Shown here piece after piece: positions 22,056 to 33,876 of a DNA stretch of 64,000 bases. The number at the start of each line of letters is the position of its first letter. Position 1 is the first letter of the stretch. Both the position numbers and the translations under genes were made by a program. Below the pieces are notes generated by a model that searched no databases, was not told the origin of the DNA, and worked only from the letters and a program-made list of their open reading frames with translations. Source of the DNA: Eleusine coracana subsp. coracana (Eukaryota > Streptophyta > Magnoliopsida > Poales > Poaceae); contig CM064425.1 in NCBI GenBank assembly GCA_032690845.1, positions 35,862,240 to 35,926,239 on the forward strand, written 5' to 3'.

Positions 22056-23656
22056 CTAGTCGTCGGAGAACTCATAGTCTTCATCATCATCATCGCCTTC
22101 TTCCTCTTCTTCCTCATCAATTGCCGGTTCTTTCCCTTTGCGCTGGCGAAGAGCATGGGCAGCTTGATCTTCACCACCTTCGCCGTCGTCATCCTCAAAG
22201 CGAATGTGTTGAGCACTCGAACCTGCGCCAGAGGAGAAAGGAGGAGGAGTCGGGTAGTACCCAAAGTAGTTCATCTCCTCGACGGTGAAGGTGGGGTCAT
22301 CATGAGGAGTGGGGTCATCATGAGGAGTGGGAGGAGGTGAGCCTTCAACTGGGGACGGTGGAGGAGGAGTCTCAATACCAAAATGGTCATAGAGACCCTT
22401 TTGATTCCTCTCAATGACGTCGAGCCTCTGATTAATGCTCCTGCACATGCTCATAAGGGATTTGAACATCTTCATAATCCCACTTCTCTTACCGCGAGGA
22501 GGCGGAGGCACATGAGAGGATCCAGTGCCCCGAGGGGCAGCACGAGGTGGCGAAGGTGGTGCAGCTGAAGATGGAGGCTGAGCTGCTCCAAAGAACTGTC
22601 CAAAGATGGTGTCGGGAGTCCAATTAGAAGGAATCTGAGGTTTGAGGCTCAGATGCTTCATATCCTTGTTGAAGGTTAAACCCGACACCTTCTCAATCAT
22701 GAACATGATGTGAGGAGTGTATCCACGGCCACACTTGGGAGGGACGGAGATGTCCCACATTTCCTGATAGACATAGTCAAATACATCAAATTTTCTGTTC
22801 CCATGAACCCAGTGCAGAATATCCCTCTGAAAGGTAGGAATACGGTCAGAGTTGCCTCCCCTTGGAGCTAAGGTACTCCTGCAGATCCGAAACAAGACTG
22901 AGAAGAATGATTTCAGTCCACTGGAGTTGGGAGGAGAGCAGTTATCCGGGTCCACATACATGTACCTCATGTCCTCAGCATCCATATGATTTCCCTTGTG
23001 AACCTTGTGCCTTTTCTTGCGTGTGTGCTTAAGTCCAATCATACCAGCAAACTGGTTCTGGGAGCAGGTATACTTGGTGCCATTCGTCATCCAGGACATG
23101 GTTTTGGCATCTTCATCAAAATAAATAGTTGAGTAAAACTGAGCTATGATTTCCCTATTCCAGGAGTACTGGAAAGTCAGGAAGGTCTTGAGACCATGAT
23201 GCTCACATGCAGCCAGCACTTGATCGAGTAATGGATGCTTCCTTGTCTTCATGTGATCCCAATCAAGTCACTTCATCTAAACCACTGCATTCTTCATGCG
23301 TAGATAAGTGGAACGGTACTAGTCCGGATGAAAATGTGCATGAAAGCGGAAATCAAAAGCTTCTTTCTCATCAGCATAGAAGTTGGTTAACCTTGCCTCC
23401 GAGCAGGTCTCAATGGAGGCATGGAAGTAGTTCACAATGTCACGGTCAGAGTTCTCCATTTCTGCTGGAGGATGCATGACACTATCAAGCTCATTTGCCT
23501 CTTCCGGCTCCTCTCTTTCAGCTGGAGCTTTCAGTTTTGTGCGGCAGATGCGCCCAGCAGTGGCCTTCCTCCTCTTTGGGGGTTGGCTTTGACCTTGGTC
23601 TTCACTGGTCTTGGTCCTCTCCTCCCTCAAGGGGGATGCTTCCACGTCAGACATGC
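22056..23656 (-). pseudogene. Env-position ORF of Sirevirus 1 (plant transposon protein family)
   Basis: Downstream of pol, in the place where Sireviruses carry an env-like ORF. The start MSDVEASPLREE is at 23656. A basic, Pro/Lys-rich N-terminus is followed by a conserved core with TFQYSWNREIIAQFYSTIYF and a W-M-T-N-G-T-K-Y block ending in FAGMIGLKH (about 23000-23185). The C-terminal half is Pro-rich and ends in an acidic tail before TAG at 22056-22058. Three in-frame stops (23319-23321, 23277-23279, 23268-23270) interrupt it where Trp is the likely original. I see no signal peptide or clear transmembrane segment, so a membrane envelope role is not supported. The core resembles the putative plant transposon protein family. 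Function unknown. Confidence 0.6.
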
Positions 23657-23789
23657 TGAGAAAATGTGGCGAGCAACAAGTTAGGAGGGAGTCAAAAAGA
23701 GGAATAGGGGTGAGGAGAATCAATGAAGAGTTTAGGTTTTTGAAGAAACTGCAGGTCGTCGGACATGTCTGATAATCATCGGGCAAGTC

Positions 23790-24676
23790 CGATGGTCGTC
23801 GGACTTGTCTGATGACACACAGTTTTTCCAAAAACCTAGATCCTTCACGAATCCACCTACCACAAGTACCCAAACTTCTTCTACTCCACTAACAACTAAC
23901 TAGAGGCTACCTCCATGGATCGAATATGCAAGGGAACAAGATTTGACACTAGCATTAATAAATAACCCTAAACCTAAGTGTGAGACCAAGAGAGAGGGGA
24001 TTAGGGTTAAACCTTGCAAAAACGATGGGGGATCGGACTTCTCCGATGGAGGAGGACCTTTTGACCTCCAAACTTGCTCCAATGGATGGTGGGAGAGGGA
24101 GATCGCCTTGGTGCCGCCAATGGGGGTGTTCTTGAGGAGAGAGAAAGTGAGGGAGATGAATGAGGATGGGTTGACCGAAGGGGTAAGTCGGGCTGGGTTA
24201 AAAAGGTCGAACCCTAGACCGTCAGACTTGTCCGATGGTCGTCGGACTTGTCCGATGACACACAGTTTTTCCAAAAACCTAGATCCTTCACGAATCCACC
24301 TACCACAAGTACCCAAACTTCTTCTACTCCACTAACAACTAACTAGAGGCTACCTCCATGGATCAAATATGCAAGGGAACAAGATTTGACACTAGCATTA
24401 ATCAATAACCCTAAACCTAAGTGTGAGACCAAGAGAGAGGGGATTAGGGTTAAACCTTGCAAAAACGATGGGGGATCGGACTTCTCCGATGGAGGAGGAC
24501 CTTTTGACCTCCAAACTTGCTCCAATGGATGGTGGGAGAGGGAGATCGCCTTGGTGCCGCCAATGGGGGTGTTCTTGAGGAGAGAGAAAGTGAGGGAGAT
24601 GAATGAGGATGGGTTGACCGAAGGGGTAAGTCGGGCTGGGTTAAAAAGGTTGAACCCTAGACCGTCGGACTTGTCC
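23790..24676. repeat. Tandem duplication, 443-bp unit, upstream of the env-position ORF
   Basis: GATGACACACAGTTTTTCC recurs at 23811 and 24254, an offset of 443 bp. The two units are nearly identical over their whole length, through the GGTTAAAAAGG and CCTAGACCGTC(A/G)GACTTGTCC ends. Each carries palindromic GTCGGACTTGTCCGATG motifs at its border, so unequal exchange between these motifs is a likely origin. Confidence 0.9.
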
Positions 24677-25000
24677 GATGACAGTCGGACTTGTCCGACG
24701 CCATCGGACATGTCCGATAGCTGTCGGACTTGCCCGACGCCAGAATGACCAGAGAGATTAGAGACCAGCCAGGAAAGAGTAGAGGATTTTTATTTTCTTT
24801 AAAACTAGTTTGATGGAAAGTCTTGACATCTTATGGTCAGCCAACAATCAACAAAACATAACAATGGCCATATTTTGTCAAGATTCGATCTAGTGATCAA
24901 AAACCAGCTTCAATAGCACAAATAATAGGTTTTTTGACATAAAACAATAATATTTTTTTTTGTAATAACAAAACAATCACCATTCAGATGTGCACATTCT
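24677..25000 (-). other. Spacer between pol and the env-position region
   Basis: Contains further GTCGGACTTGTCCGA-type palindromes at 24660-24740, then AT-rich sequence with no sustained frame. Confidence 0.5.
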
Positions 25001-28000
25001 CTACATCACATTGCTAGAGTCAAGAATATTTAGTTCACTCCTAAGATAGCAAAATCTGTTCTCATCTAGGGGCTTGGTGAATATATCGGCTAGTTGATCT
25101 TCGGTTCTCACATGGCTAACTTCGATATCCCCTTTGATGGAATGATCTCTCAAAAAGTAGTGGCGGATATCTATATGCTTTGTGCGTGAATGCTCAATGG
25201 GGTTATAAGCAAGCTTTATGGCAGTCTCGTTGTCACATAGGAGTGGAACACGGTTCAACTTGTAACCGTAATCCCTTAGAGTTTGTCTCATGCAAAGTAG
25301 TTGTGCACAACAACTACCGGCTGCAACATACTCCGCTTCAGCCGTGGAAAGTGCAATGGAGTTTTGTTTCTTGGATGACCATGACACTAGAGACCTACCC
25401 AAGAATTGGCATGTCCCGGAGGTGGTCTTTCTATCTACCTTATCCCCAGCATAATCCACATAGGAATAGCCTAATAGGTTAAACTTTGAGCCCTTGGGGT
25501 ACCAAAGCCCTAGGTTGGGTGTGTGAACCAAATATCTCAATATTCTCTTAACAGCCACCATGTGACACTCCATAGGAGCGGCTTGAAAACGTGCACACAT
25601 ACACACACTAAGCATGATATCGGGCCTAGATGCACAAAGATAAAGCAAAGAGCCAATTATGGAGCGATATACCTTTTGATCAACGAGTTCATCCTTTTTG
25701 TTGAGGTCGAGGTGACCATTTGTCGGCATGGGAGTTTTGATGGGCTTTGCCTTGTCCATGTCAAATTTCTTCAATAAGTCTTGTGTGTACTTTGCTTGAC
25801 ATATGAAGGTGCCCTCCTTGAGTTGCTTCACTTGGAAGCCTAGAAAGAATGTCAATTCTCCCATCATGGACATCTCGAACCTTTTGGTCATTATCTTACT
25901 AAATTCATCACAAAAGGTTTGGTTAGTAGAACCAAATATAATGTCATCGATATATATTTGGCATACAAAGATATCATCACCAAAACGCTTAGTGAAGAGG
26001 GTTGGATCGGCCTTGCCAATGACAAAAGCCTTTTTAACAAGAAAATCCCTAAGGCATTCATACCATGCTCTCGGGGCTTGATTAAGCCCATAGAGCGCCT
26101 TATGGAGTTTATAAACATGGTTAGGATACTTAGAGTCTTCAAAGCCTGGTGGTTGCTCCACATACACTTCTTCCTTGATTGGCCCGTTTAGGAATGCACT
26201 TTTCACGTCCATTTGATACAACTTAAAATCATGGTGAGTAGCAAAAGCAAGTAATATTCTAATAGATTCAAGCCTTGCTACGGGGCATAAGTTTCATCAA
26301 AATCCAAACCTTCCACTTGTGAATACCCCTTTGCCGCGAGCCTTGCCTTGTTTCTTGTCACAACACCATCTTCATTTTGTTTGTTGCAGAACACCCATTT
26401 GGTGCCCACAACATTCTTGTTCTTTGGCCTTTCCTCTAGTGTCCACACTTCATTTCTTGTGAAGTTGTTCAACTCTTCTTGCATGGCCATCACCCAATCT
26501 GCATCCTCAAGTGCCTGCTCTACCCTAAATGGCTCTATAGAAGAGACAAAAGAGTAATGCTCACAAAAATTACTAACTCGAAATCTAGTGATTACTCCCT
26601 TGTCAATATCTCCAAGAATTTGCTCGACGGGGTGATCACGTTGTACATTTTGATGCACTCTTGGGTGCGGTGGGTGTGAGCTTTCTTGACCACCATCTTA
26701 TCAACCTCTTCATCATGTCTTTGAGAATCATTACTCGATGCTTGTTCATGATTCCCAACATCTTGATCTTGACCACTTGCGTGATCTAATTCTTTATTCT
26801 CATTATGTTGGTTTTGCCTTGAGGGAGAGGGTTGATTTTCAATACTTGATGTTTCTTGTGGTCTCACATGACCAACGACCATCCTTTTTATTACACTTCT
26901 AGGAGCTTCGTCATCTACACCATCATTAGCAACTTGCTCCCCTTGAGAGCCATTAGATTCATCGAATGTCACGTCACGTGAGATTTCAACACAACCGGTG
27001 GTTTTATTGAATACACGATAGGCATGAACGTTCGACCCATAACCAAGCAAGAAACCTTCATCAACTTTTGGACCAAACTTAGAAGTCTTGGGTTTCTTGT
27101 TTAGCATAAAGCATTTGCTCCCAAAAACACGAAAGTAGGAAATATTAGGCTTGTTACCGGTTAGTAGCTCATATGGTGTTTTCTTCAATAGTCGATGGAG
27201 ATACAACCGGTTGGAGGCATGGCATGCGATGTTGACGGCTTCGGCCCAAAAGCGGTCGGACATCTTGTATTCATCAAGCATTGTTCTTGCCATCTCAATG
27301 AGCGTGCGGTTCTTTCTTTCGGCCACCCCATTTTGTTGAGGGGAGTAGGGTGCCGAAAATTCATGCTTGATGCCTTCTTCATCGCGATAATCTTCAACTT
27401 GAGTGTTCTTGAATTCGGTGTCGTTGTCACTCCTTATTTTCTTGATCTTGACTTCATATTCATTTTGTGCTCTTTTCATGAACGTCGTGAGCACATCTTT
27501 TACTTCACCTTTATCATGCAAAAAGAATACCCACATGAAGCGAGAAAATTCATCAACAATTACAAGACCATATTTGTTACCACCAATACTTATGTAGGAG
27601 ACAGGGCCGAAGAGGTCCATGTGCAACATCTCCAATGGTCTTGTGGTGGCCATCACATTCTTGGCGGGGTGTGATACTCCAACTTGCTTTCCCGCTTGGC
27701 ATGCACTACAAATTTTATCCTTCTCAAAGCAAACGTCGGTTAGTCCTATGATGTGGCCGCCCTTTTGGAGTTTGTGAAGATTTCTCATACCAACATGGGC
27801 TAGCCTTCTATGCCACAACCATCCCATGTTGGACTTCGCTAATAAGCATGTACCAAGTCTAGCTTCATCCGTGGAAAAGTCCACAACATAAAGCTTTCCT
27901 TTAAGCACACCCTTAAAAGCAACCGAGCCATCACTCCTCTTATAAACGGTCACACCACATTCGTTGAACAAACAATCATAGCCCATTTTACGAAATTGCG

Positions 28001-28238
28001 AACTGGACAAAAGATTGAAGTCAACGTGATCAACAAGCATAACCTTAGAGAGGGAATATGAAGGAGTGAGAGGGACTTTACCATAACCTAGTACTTGTCC
28101 CGTTCCATTGTCACCAAATGTGATGTACTCATTTTTGTCATGACTTGGCTCGAATGACTTGAACATCTTTTTGTCTCCAGTCATATGATTGGTGCATCCA
28201 CTATCAATCACCCAACTTGATCCTCCAGAGACATAGTC
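25001..28238 (-). pseudogene. pol: Sirevirus Pol (protease, integrase, RT, RNase H) with a frameshift
   Basis: Copia domain order. It begins after the gag-pol boundary with SWVIDSGCTNHMTGDK (protease active site, near 28200). Next come the GAG-pre-integrase zinc region (WHRRLAHVG ... CSACQAGK, near 27680-27830) and the integrase core (LHMDLFGPVSYISIGGNKYG, RSDNDTEFKN, SPQQNGVAERKN; near 27310-27630). RT follows with VVGTKWVFCNKQNEDG and, after the shift, YIDDIIFGS near 25930-25960. RNase H ends with HIDIRHYF and LADIFTKPL before the stop at 25001. A one-base loss near 26279 (after DETYAP) splits RT; the next frame resumes exactly at VARLESIRIL. Apart from that the frame is open from 28211 to 25001, so the lesion is recent relative to the surrounding Tat element. 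Confidence 0.9.
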
Positions 28239-28250
28239 CTACAAAACAAA

Positions 28251-28966
28251 TTAAGCTTTGTTTTTAGGTACCCAAATTTGCTTGGGTCCTTTTACATTAG
28301 TCACAAGCACTTTGGACACCCACACACAAGCTTTTGGCCTCTTGTTGCGTGGCCCAACATATTTGGCAAACACACGTCCATGCATGTTTCTCATGAGCAC
28401 TATGAAGCATCAAAATTATAAAAGAGTGCACAAGTAGCATTAGGCATATTAGCATGAGAATCATTAACAAAAGAAACATGATTAATATTCTTGTTCTTGG
28501 CTTGCTTCTTTTGGTAAGATCCTTCCTTGGTGAACTTAAGGAATTCCTTCCCATTCTTGTTCTCCCGAGCATTATGCATGAGTTCTTCTTCTAGGAGCTT
28601 CTCTAGTTCAAGGTTTTTTTTCTTTTCAAGAACAAGCAGGTCTTCTTGTTTCTCAAGTAGCTCCTCTTGCCTATCATTTTCTTCCTTTTGTTTTTCAAGT
28701 AATTCCATAAATTCAAGCATTTTAGGAAGTAAAGCATGAACATCATTATCATCATCATCATCACTACTACTAGCATAAGAGGAACGCTTGTGTTTAGATT
28801 TTGTTACCTTCGATCCTCTTGCCATGAGGCACTTGTGAGTGTTGTCGTCATCATCATCACTCAAGCTCCCAAATAGAGAAGTGTTGGTGGGAGTGATGCC
28901 AATGGCAAGTGTAGCAATGCCTCCCTCATCCGAGTCGGATTCGGAGGAGGAAGATGATCAAGAGGA
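28251..28966 (-). pseudogene. gag: Sirevirus 1 gag, C-terminal part
   Basis: Continuation of gag left of the nested LTR array. It is acidic and Ser/Asp-rich (SDSDEGG, SLSDDDDDNTHKC), then a strong heptad-like coiled coil (MLEFMELLEKQKEENDRQEE and on, about 28585-28710), then KGPKQIWVPKNKA ending in TAA at 28251-28253. The WVPKNKA end is the usual Sirevirus gag terminus. A second stop (TAG, 28239-28241) follows four codons later, before pol. Joining to 32687 across GAGGA restores gag apart from one TGA near the junction. Confidence 0.75.
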
Positions 28967-29865
28967 TGATGTGGACAAGGTTCCCGATCTTCCGATAGAT
29001 TCTGATAATCTTGATTACGGCGGAGGCGATACACAAATCGATTCGGCTTTCGAACGACACGTTCTGAACCCTGCAATCGCAGCACAACGTCTCCTTTGGT
29101 TATCAACCATTCAAGAACGATTGACCTCGCCGAGAAGGCTTATCCTTGCCTGCAAATCAAGAACACAAGCAAGAACAAAGAAGAATGCAACCAAATTTGC
29201 AAGTATACGATGAATCTCACAAGTTGGGGTCTCACAAGCTAATCAAACGGCGAAACTGTTATCAACAGAATAATCTAAGAAAAACCCAAACCCTAATGAA
29301 GAGGCGGCGGCTGTATATGAGGACCCTAGGGTCGTGTAAGACCCCCTGGACGCAGTCCTAAGTGGGCTCAACTCGATACATGGCCCAAAGACCGATTACA
29401 GTGTCGCAGCACCAGGAGAGATTCTGGAAGTCGATTTGTTTTGGCGATTGCCGACAGCTCGGGACGAATTTTCACATGAGACTGATTGGATTGGAAATTT
29501 CTTTTCGTTATCTTTCCATGCATATATAGAACGTCCAAATCCGAGTCCGTATGCGTTCTGGGCGTCCGTTTTAGGTCAGACTGGTCCTGCGCTCCAAAAC
29601 AGACTCGAAGTCGGTTTTGATTGGGCCTCCACCTTGGCTTGGACGTCCTTTCTGGCCCATCACGTCTCCAATCACCTACACAGCTATCTCATCATCATCT
29701 CCATGGTTCCTAACAACAATTAATTCATTAGGTAGCAATCTATTCTCAAAACCGTATAATAAAAACATTAGAAACGATCTCACCTGTAAATTCAGGTGAT
29801 GCACATGAACTTTCATCTTAGTTGGAGGAGTGTTGTGTGTATCCATGGGTGTGATGTACTCATCA
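28967..29865 (-). repeat. LTR 1 of the array (3' LTR, normal end)
   Basis: 899 bp. Its outer end reads TGATGTGGACAAGGTTCCCG on plus (minus: ...ACCTTGTCCACATCA), the normal family terminus. Purine tract on minus: AATTCAAAAGGGGGAGAA just before the LTR start. Confidence 0.9.
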
Positions 29866-30451
29866 TTCTCCCCCTTTTGAATTAGAGTCGTCCTCGACTC
29901 CATCTCATCCCTTTCTCCCAATAGTGGTCTCAAATCTGAAATATAAAATATAGAACTATTCCCAAACTTGGGATACAACTCATATTTATATGCATTATAA
30001 AATTTATCATCACAATGTGAAACTACAGTAGAACGCATGCCATGCAAATTAATGACCTCTTTGAAAACTTGCTCAGCAATATAAACATAATTCTCCCTCT
30101 TATGACAAGATAGAAAATGTGTGATCTTAAAAACACTAGAAAAACATGACATGACATGGTAATTGTTATTGTAGTTTTCTAGTTCATCATTTGGTTGTAC
30201 AACACAAGGAGTATTCATGTTTGAACAAATATAAACTTTATGCACCATAAATACACCTCTATGATCATAGTTTCCTATAGCATAAAATTTGTTTCTTGTC
30301 AGTAAAGACAATTCAGTTTGAGAAAAGATTTGCTTCTCCACGGTATTTAGATCACAAAGAACATCAAATTCAATATTACCCAAAGTATTTAGAGAAGATA
30401 ATAATTTCTGCTCATCCTTTTCACATGTTATTAAAATCAAATGTTTTATTT
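29866..30451 (-). pseudogene. Internal remnant 1: integrase-derived fusion, CRM-like
   Basis: Minus frame beginning MILITCEKDEQKLLSSLNTL, then an integrase-core-like stretch (ITHFLSCHKRENYVYIAEQV, INLHGMRSTVVSHCDDKF) and the integrase C-terminal end (YISDLRPLLGERDEMESRTT) crossing the purine tract into LTR 1. It matches about 37755-38338 of the non-autonomous element, so LTR leader, primer site and the protease-like region have been deleted. No catalytic triad is left. It stays open for over 250 codons into the LTR. Confidence 0.75.
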
Positions 30452-30570
30452 GTGCTGCGATTGCGGGGTTCAGAACTTATCGTTCGGAAGCCGGATTGAT
30501 TTGTGTATCGCCTCCGCCTTAATCAAGATTATTAGAACCTATGGGAAGATCGGGAACCTTGTCCACATCA
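30452..30570 (+). repeat. Inverted LTR terminus at the inner end of LTR 2
   Basis: GTGCTGCGATTGCGGGGTTC ... CTTGTCCACATCA is the last 119 bp of a family LTR but in the opposite orientation to the LTR body that follows. The junction lies at the shared ATCAAGAACACAAG sequence. Confidence 0.85.
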
Positions 30571-31275
30571 AGAACACAAGCAAGAACAAAGAAGAAGGCA
30601 ACCAAATTTGCAAGTATACGATGAATCTCACAAGTTGGAGTCTCACAAGCCGATCAAACGGCAAAACTGTTATCAACAGAATAATTTAAGCAAAACCCAA
30701 ACCCTAATGAAGAGGCGGCAGCTGTATATGAGGACCCTAGGGTCGTGCAAGACCCTCTGGACGCAGCCCTAAGTGGGCTCAACTCGATACATGGCCCAAA
30801 GACCGATTACAGTGTTGCAGCACTAGGACATATTCTGGAAGTCGACTTGTTTCGGCGATTGCCGACGGCTCGGAACGAATTTTGAGATGGGACCAGTTGG
30901 GTTGGAAAGTTCTTTTTGTTATCTTTCATGCATATATAGAACGTCCAAATCCGAGTCCGTATGCGTTCTGGGCGTCCGTTTTAGTGCAGACTGGTCCTGG
31001 GCTCCGAAATAGACTCGAAGTTGGTTTTGATTGGGCCTCCACCTTGGCTTGGAAGTCCTTGCTGGCCCATCACGTCTCCAATCACCTCCACAGCTATCTT
31101 ATCATCATCTCCATGGTTCCTAACAACAATTAATTTATTAGGTAGCAATCTATTCTCAAAACCATATAATAAAAACATTAGAAATGATCTCACCTGTAAA
31201 TTCAGATGATGCACATGAACTTTCATCTTATTTGGAGGAGTGTTGTGTGTATCCTTGGGTGTGATGTACTCATCA
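30571..31275 (-). repeat. LTR 2 body of the array
   Basis: Matches LTR 1 from 29153 to 29865; its terminal segment is replaced by the inverted piece at 30452-30570. Confidence 0.85.
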
Positions 31276-31861
31276 TTCTCCCCCTTTTGAATTAGAGTCG
31301 TCCTCGACTCCATCTCATCCTGTTCTCCCAATAATGGTCTCAAATCTGAAATATAAAATATAGAACTATTCCCAAACTTGGGATACAACTCATATTTATA
31401 TGCATTATAAAATTTATCATCATAATGTGAAACTACAGTAGAACGCATGCCATGCAAATTAATGACCTCTTTGAAAACTTGCTCAGCAATATAAACATAA
31501 TTCTACCTCTTATGACAAGATAGAAAATGTGTGATCTTAAAAACACTAGAAAAACATGACATGACATGGTAGTTGTTATTGCAGTTTTCTAGTTCATCAT
31601 TTGGTTGTACAACACAAGGAGTATTCATGTTTGAGCAAATATAAACTTTATGCACCATAAATACACCTCTATGATCATAGTTTCCTATAGCATAAAATTT
31701 GTTTCTTGTTAGTAAAGACAATTCAGTTTGAGAAAAGATTTGCTTCTTCACGGTATTTAGATCACAAAGAACATCAAATTCAATATAACCTAAAGTATTT
31801 AGAGAAGACAATAATTTCTGCTCATCCTTTTCACATGTTATTAAAATCAAATTTTTTATTT
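31276..31861 (-). pseudogene. Internal remnant 2, near copy of remnant 1
   Basis: Same content as 29866-30451 with a few substitutions. One of them creates a stop near 31503 that splits the frame into 31503-31850 and 30981-31457, so this copy has one more lesion than remnant 1. Confidence 0.75.
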
Positions 31862-31980
31862 GTGCTGCGATTGCGGGGTTCAGAACGTGTCGTTCGGAAG
31901 CCGGACCGATTTGTGTATCGCCTCTGCCTTAATCAAGATTATCAGAACCTATCGGAAGATCGGGAACCTTGTCCACATCA
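31862..31980 (+). repeat. Inverted LTR terminus at the inner end of LTR 3
   Basis: Same 119-bp inverted segment and same junction as at 30452-30570, so the inversion predates the 1,410-bp duplication. Confidence 0.85.
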
Positions 31981-32686
31981 AGAACACAAGCAAGAACAAA
32001 GAAGAATGCAACCAAATTTGGAAGTATACGATGAATCTCACAAGTTGGAGTCTCACAAGCCGATCAAACGGCAAAACTGTTATCAACAGAATAATCTAAG
32101 CAAAACCTAAACCCTAATGAAGAGGCGGCGGCTGTATATGAGGACCCTAGGGTCGTGCAAGACCCCCTGGACGCAGCCCTAAGTGGGCTCAACTCGATAC
32201 ATGGCCCAAAGACCGATTACAGTGTCGCAGCACCAGGACAGATTCTGGAAGTCGATTTATTTCGGTGATTGCTGACGGCTCAGGACGAATTTTGACATGG
32301 GACTGGTTGGGTTGGAAAGTTCTTTTCGTTATCTTTCCAGGAATATATAGAACGTCCAAATCCGAGTCTGTATACGTTCTAGGCGTCCGTTTTAGTGCAG
32401 ACTGGTCCTAGGCTCCGAAACAGACTCGAAGTCGGTTTTGATTGGGCCTCCACCTTGGCTTGGACGTCCTTGCTGGCCCATCATGTCTCCAATCACCTCC
32501 ACAGCTATCTCATCATCATCTCCATGATTCCTAACAACAATTAATTCATTAGGTAGCAATCTATTCTCAAAACCATATAATAAAAACATTAGAAACGATC
32601 TCACCTGTAAATTCAGGTGATGCACATAAACTTTCATCTTAGTTGGAGGAGTGTTGTGTGTATCCATGGGTGTGATGTACTCATCA
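31981..32686 (-). repeat. LTR 3 body of the array (outer 5' LTR)
   Basis: Ends (plus right end) TGTGATGTACTCATCA immediately before the GAGGA duplication. Confidence 0.85.
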
Positions 32687-33851
32687 GAGGATGAATCATC
32701 GGAATTCCATTCTTGACCAATGTGAGCTTCACCTCTTCTATGCTTCTTGTACTTCTTGTCTTTCTTGTGGTGCTTGTCTTTCCTTCTTTCATCTTTGTTC
32801 TTCTTCTTTGGACATTTCGCAATGAAATATCCTTCATCACCACATTCATAGCAAGTTCTTTTTGACCTTCTTGCTTTGCCCTTGTCAAAGATTTTCTTCT
32901 TGTAGCCATCTTTCTTGAGAAATGACTTGAATCTCTTCACATGCAAAGCCATCTCATCATCACTATCTTCACTACTAGAATCAACCACTTTCTTTTTCTT
33001 CTCTTGTGTGGCTTTGAGTGCCACATTCTTTTTGTCACCATTTGCTCCCTCAATTTGCTTGATCAAGGCATTTATCTTGTTGGCTTGATCATTTTGTTGC
33101 TTTTGGGAAAGAAGCTTTCCAAGCACTTCATCGGTGGAGAAGGTTTTGAAGTTGTCCTTCTCTCTAATGTTTGAGCAAATGTTGCTATCCCATGGTCTCA
33201 ATGCTTGTAGTAGTCTCTTGTTGATATCCAAGTCGGTCATTTTAGCTCCTAGTACTCTTCTTTGATTCACAATCCTCATGAGCCTATCATGAACTTCCTT
33301 TGGCCTTCTCCTGGACCCATAATAAATAGGTTGAACTCATTTTGCAGTTCTTCAAGTCTTGCATCTTTGATGGAATCAATGCCCTCATAGATAATCTCAA
33401 GCTATCTCCATAGTTGGTTGGCATTCTTTATTCCGGCTACCTTGTCATACTCAGTGGCACTAAGTGCGAAAACAATTGCACTAGCCGCCACGACATTACG
33501 ATGAATGTTGATTTGATCCTTACGGGTTGGATTGTCTCTATTTTCCCACAAGAAACCATTCTCGGTTATATTTGCAACATGAGGACTCATGGATTCCAAA
33601 TACATCATCATCTTGCATTTCCAATGATCATAAAATTGCCCATGAAAGTAGGGGAGTCTACTGGACCCTTGCCCAATGTGATATTCTTTGAGATCATCAT
33701 AATCAAACATGACATTGTTGTAGGCTTTTGGTAGCTCATCTTTATCAATATCTTCAATCCTTGGATTTTCTCCAGGTGCATCACCCTCGGACCTTGCTTC
33801 GGACAATCCACTAGGCGGAATTTCCTTTCCCTTTGTCATCTTTATCTTCAA
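32687..33851 (-). pseudogene. gag: Sirevirus 1 gag, N-terminal and zinc-knuckle part
   Basis: The start is probably MTKGKEIPPSGLSE at about 33839. A copia gag (UBN2-type) region follows: LPYFHGQFYDHWKCKMMMYL, about 33615-33674, then ALSATEYDKVAGIKNANQLW. A stop and small indels lie near 33400 and 33290. The frame resumes with NKRLLQALRPW and a zinc knuckle CYECGDEGYFIAKC (C-x2-C-x4-H-x4-C expected; Tyr replaces His) followed by a Lys-rich tail. The reading is interrupted by the LTR array and continues at 28966. The initiation codon lies about 40 bp inside the primer site, as usual for the lineage. Confidence 0.8.
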
Positions 33852-33876
33852 GCGGTTAAGCCTTCAAGAAGATCCC

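Larger units (their letters stand above)
28967..32686 (-). mobile_element. Rearranged CRM-like LTR array, LTR-internal-LTR-internal-LTR, TSD GAGGA
   Basis: Inserted in Sirevirus gag with GAGGA at 28962-28966 and 32687-32691. Minus-strand LTRs start TGATGAGTACATCACACC at 32686, 31275 and 29865. Between them are two about 590-bp internal remnants. The block 29866-31275 (1,410 bp) is repeated as 31276-32686 (1,411 bp) with few differences. A single TSD pair round the whole array means one insertion was later expanded, most simply by unequal LTR recombination. Confidence 0.9.

Noticed and set aside
23790..24676. Possible LTR pair because of a long direct repeat
   Set aside because: The units are directly adjacent, have no TG...CA ends, primer site or tract, and lie within the Sirevirus interior; a tandem duplication explains them.
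27151..27674. Plus-strand frames opposite the Sirevirus integrase
   Set aside because: Antisense shadows; the minus strand encodes clear integrase motifs over the same bases.
30452..30570. A separate plus-strand LTR insertion
   Set aside because: Only the terminal 119 bp are present, with no target duplication, and the same piece recurs 1,410 bp away; an inversion copied by tandem duplication fits better.
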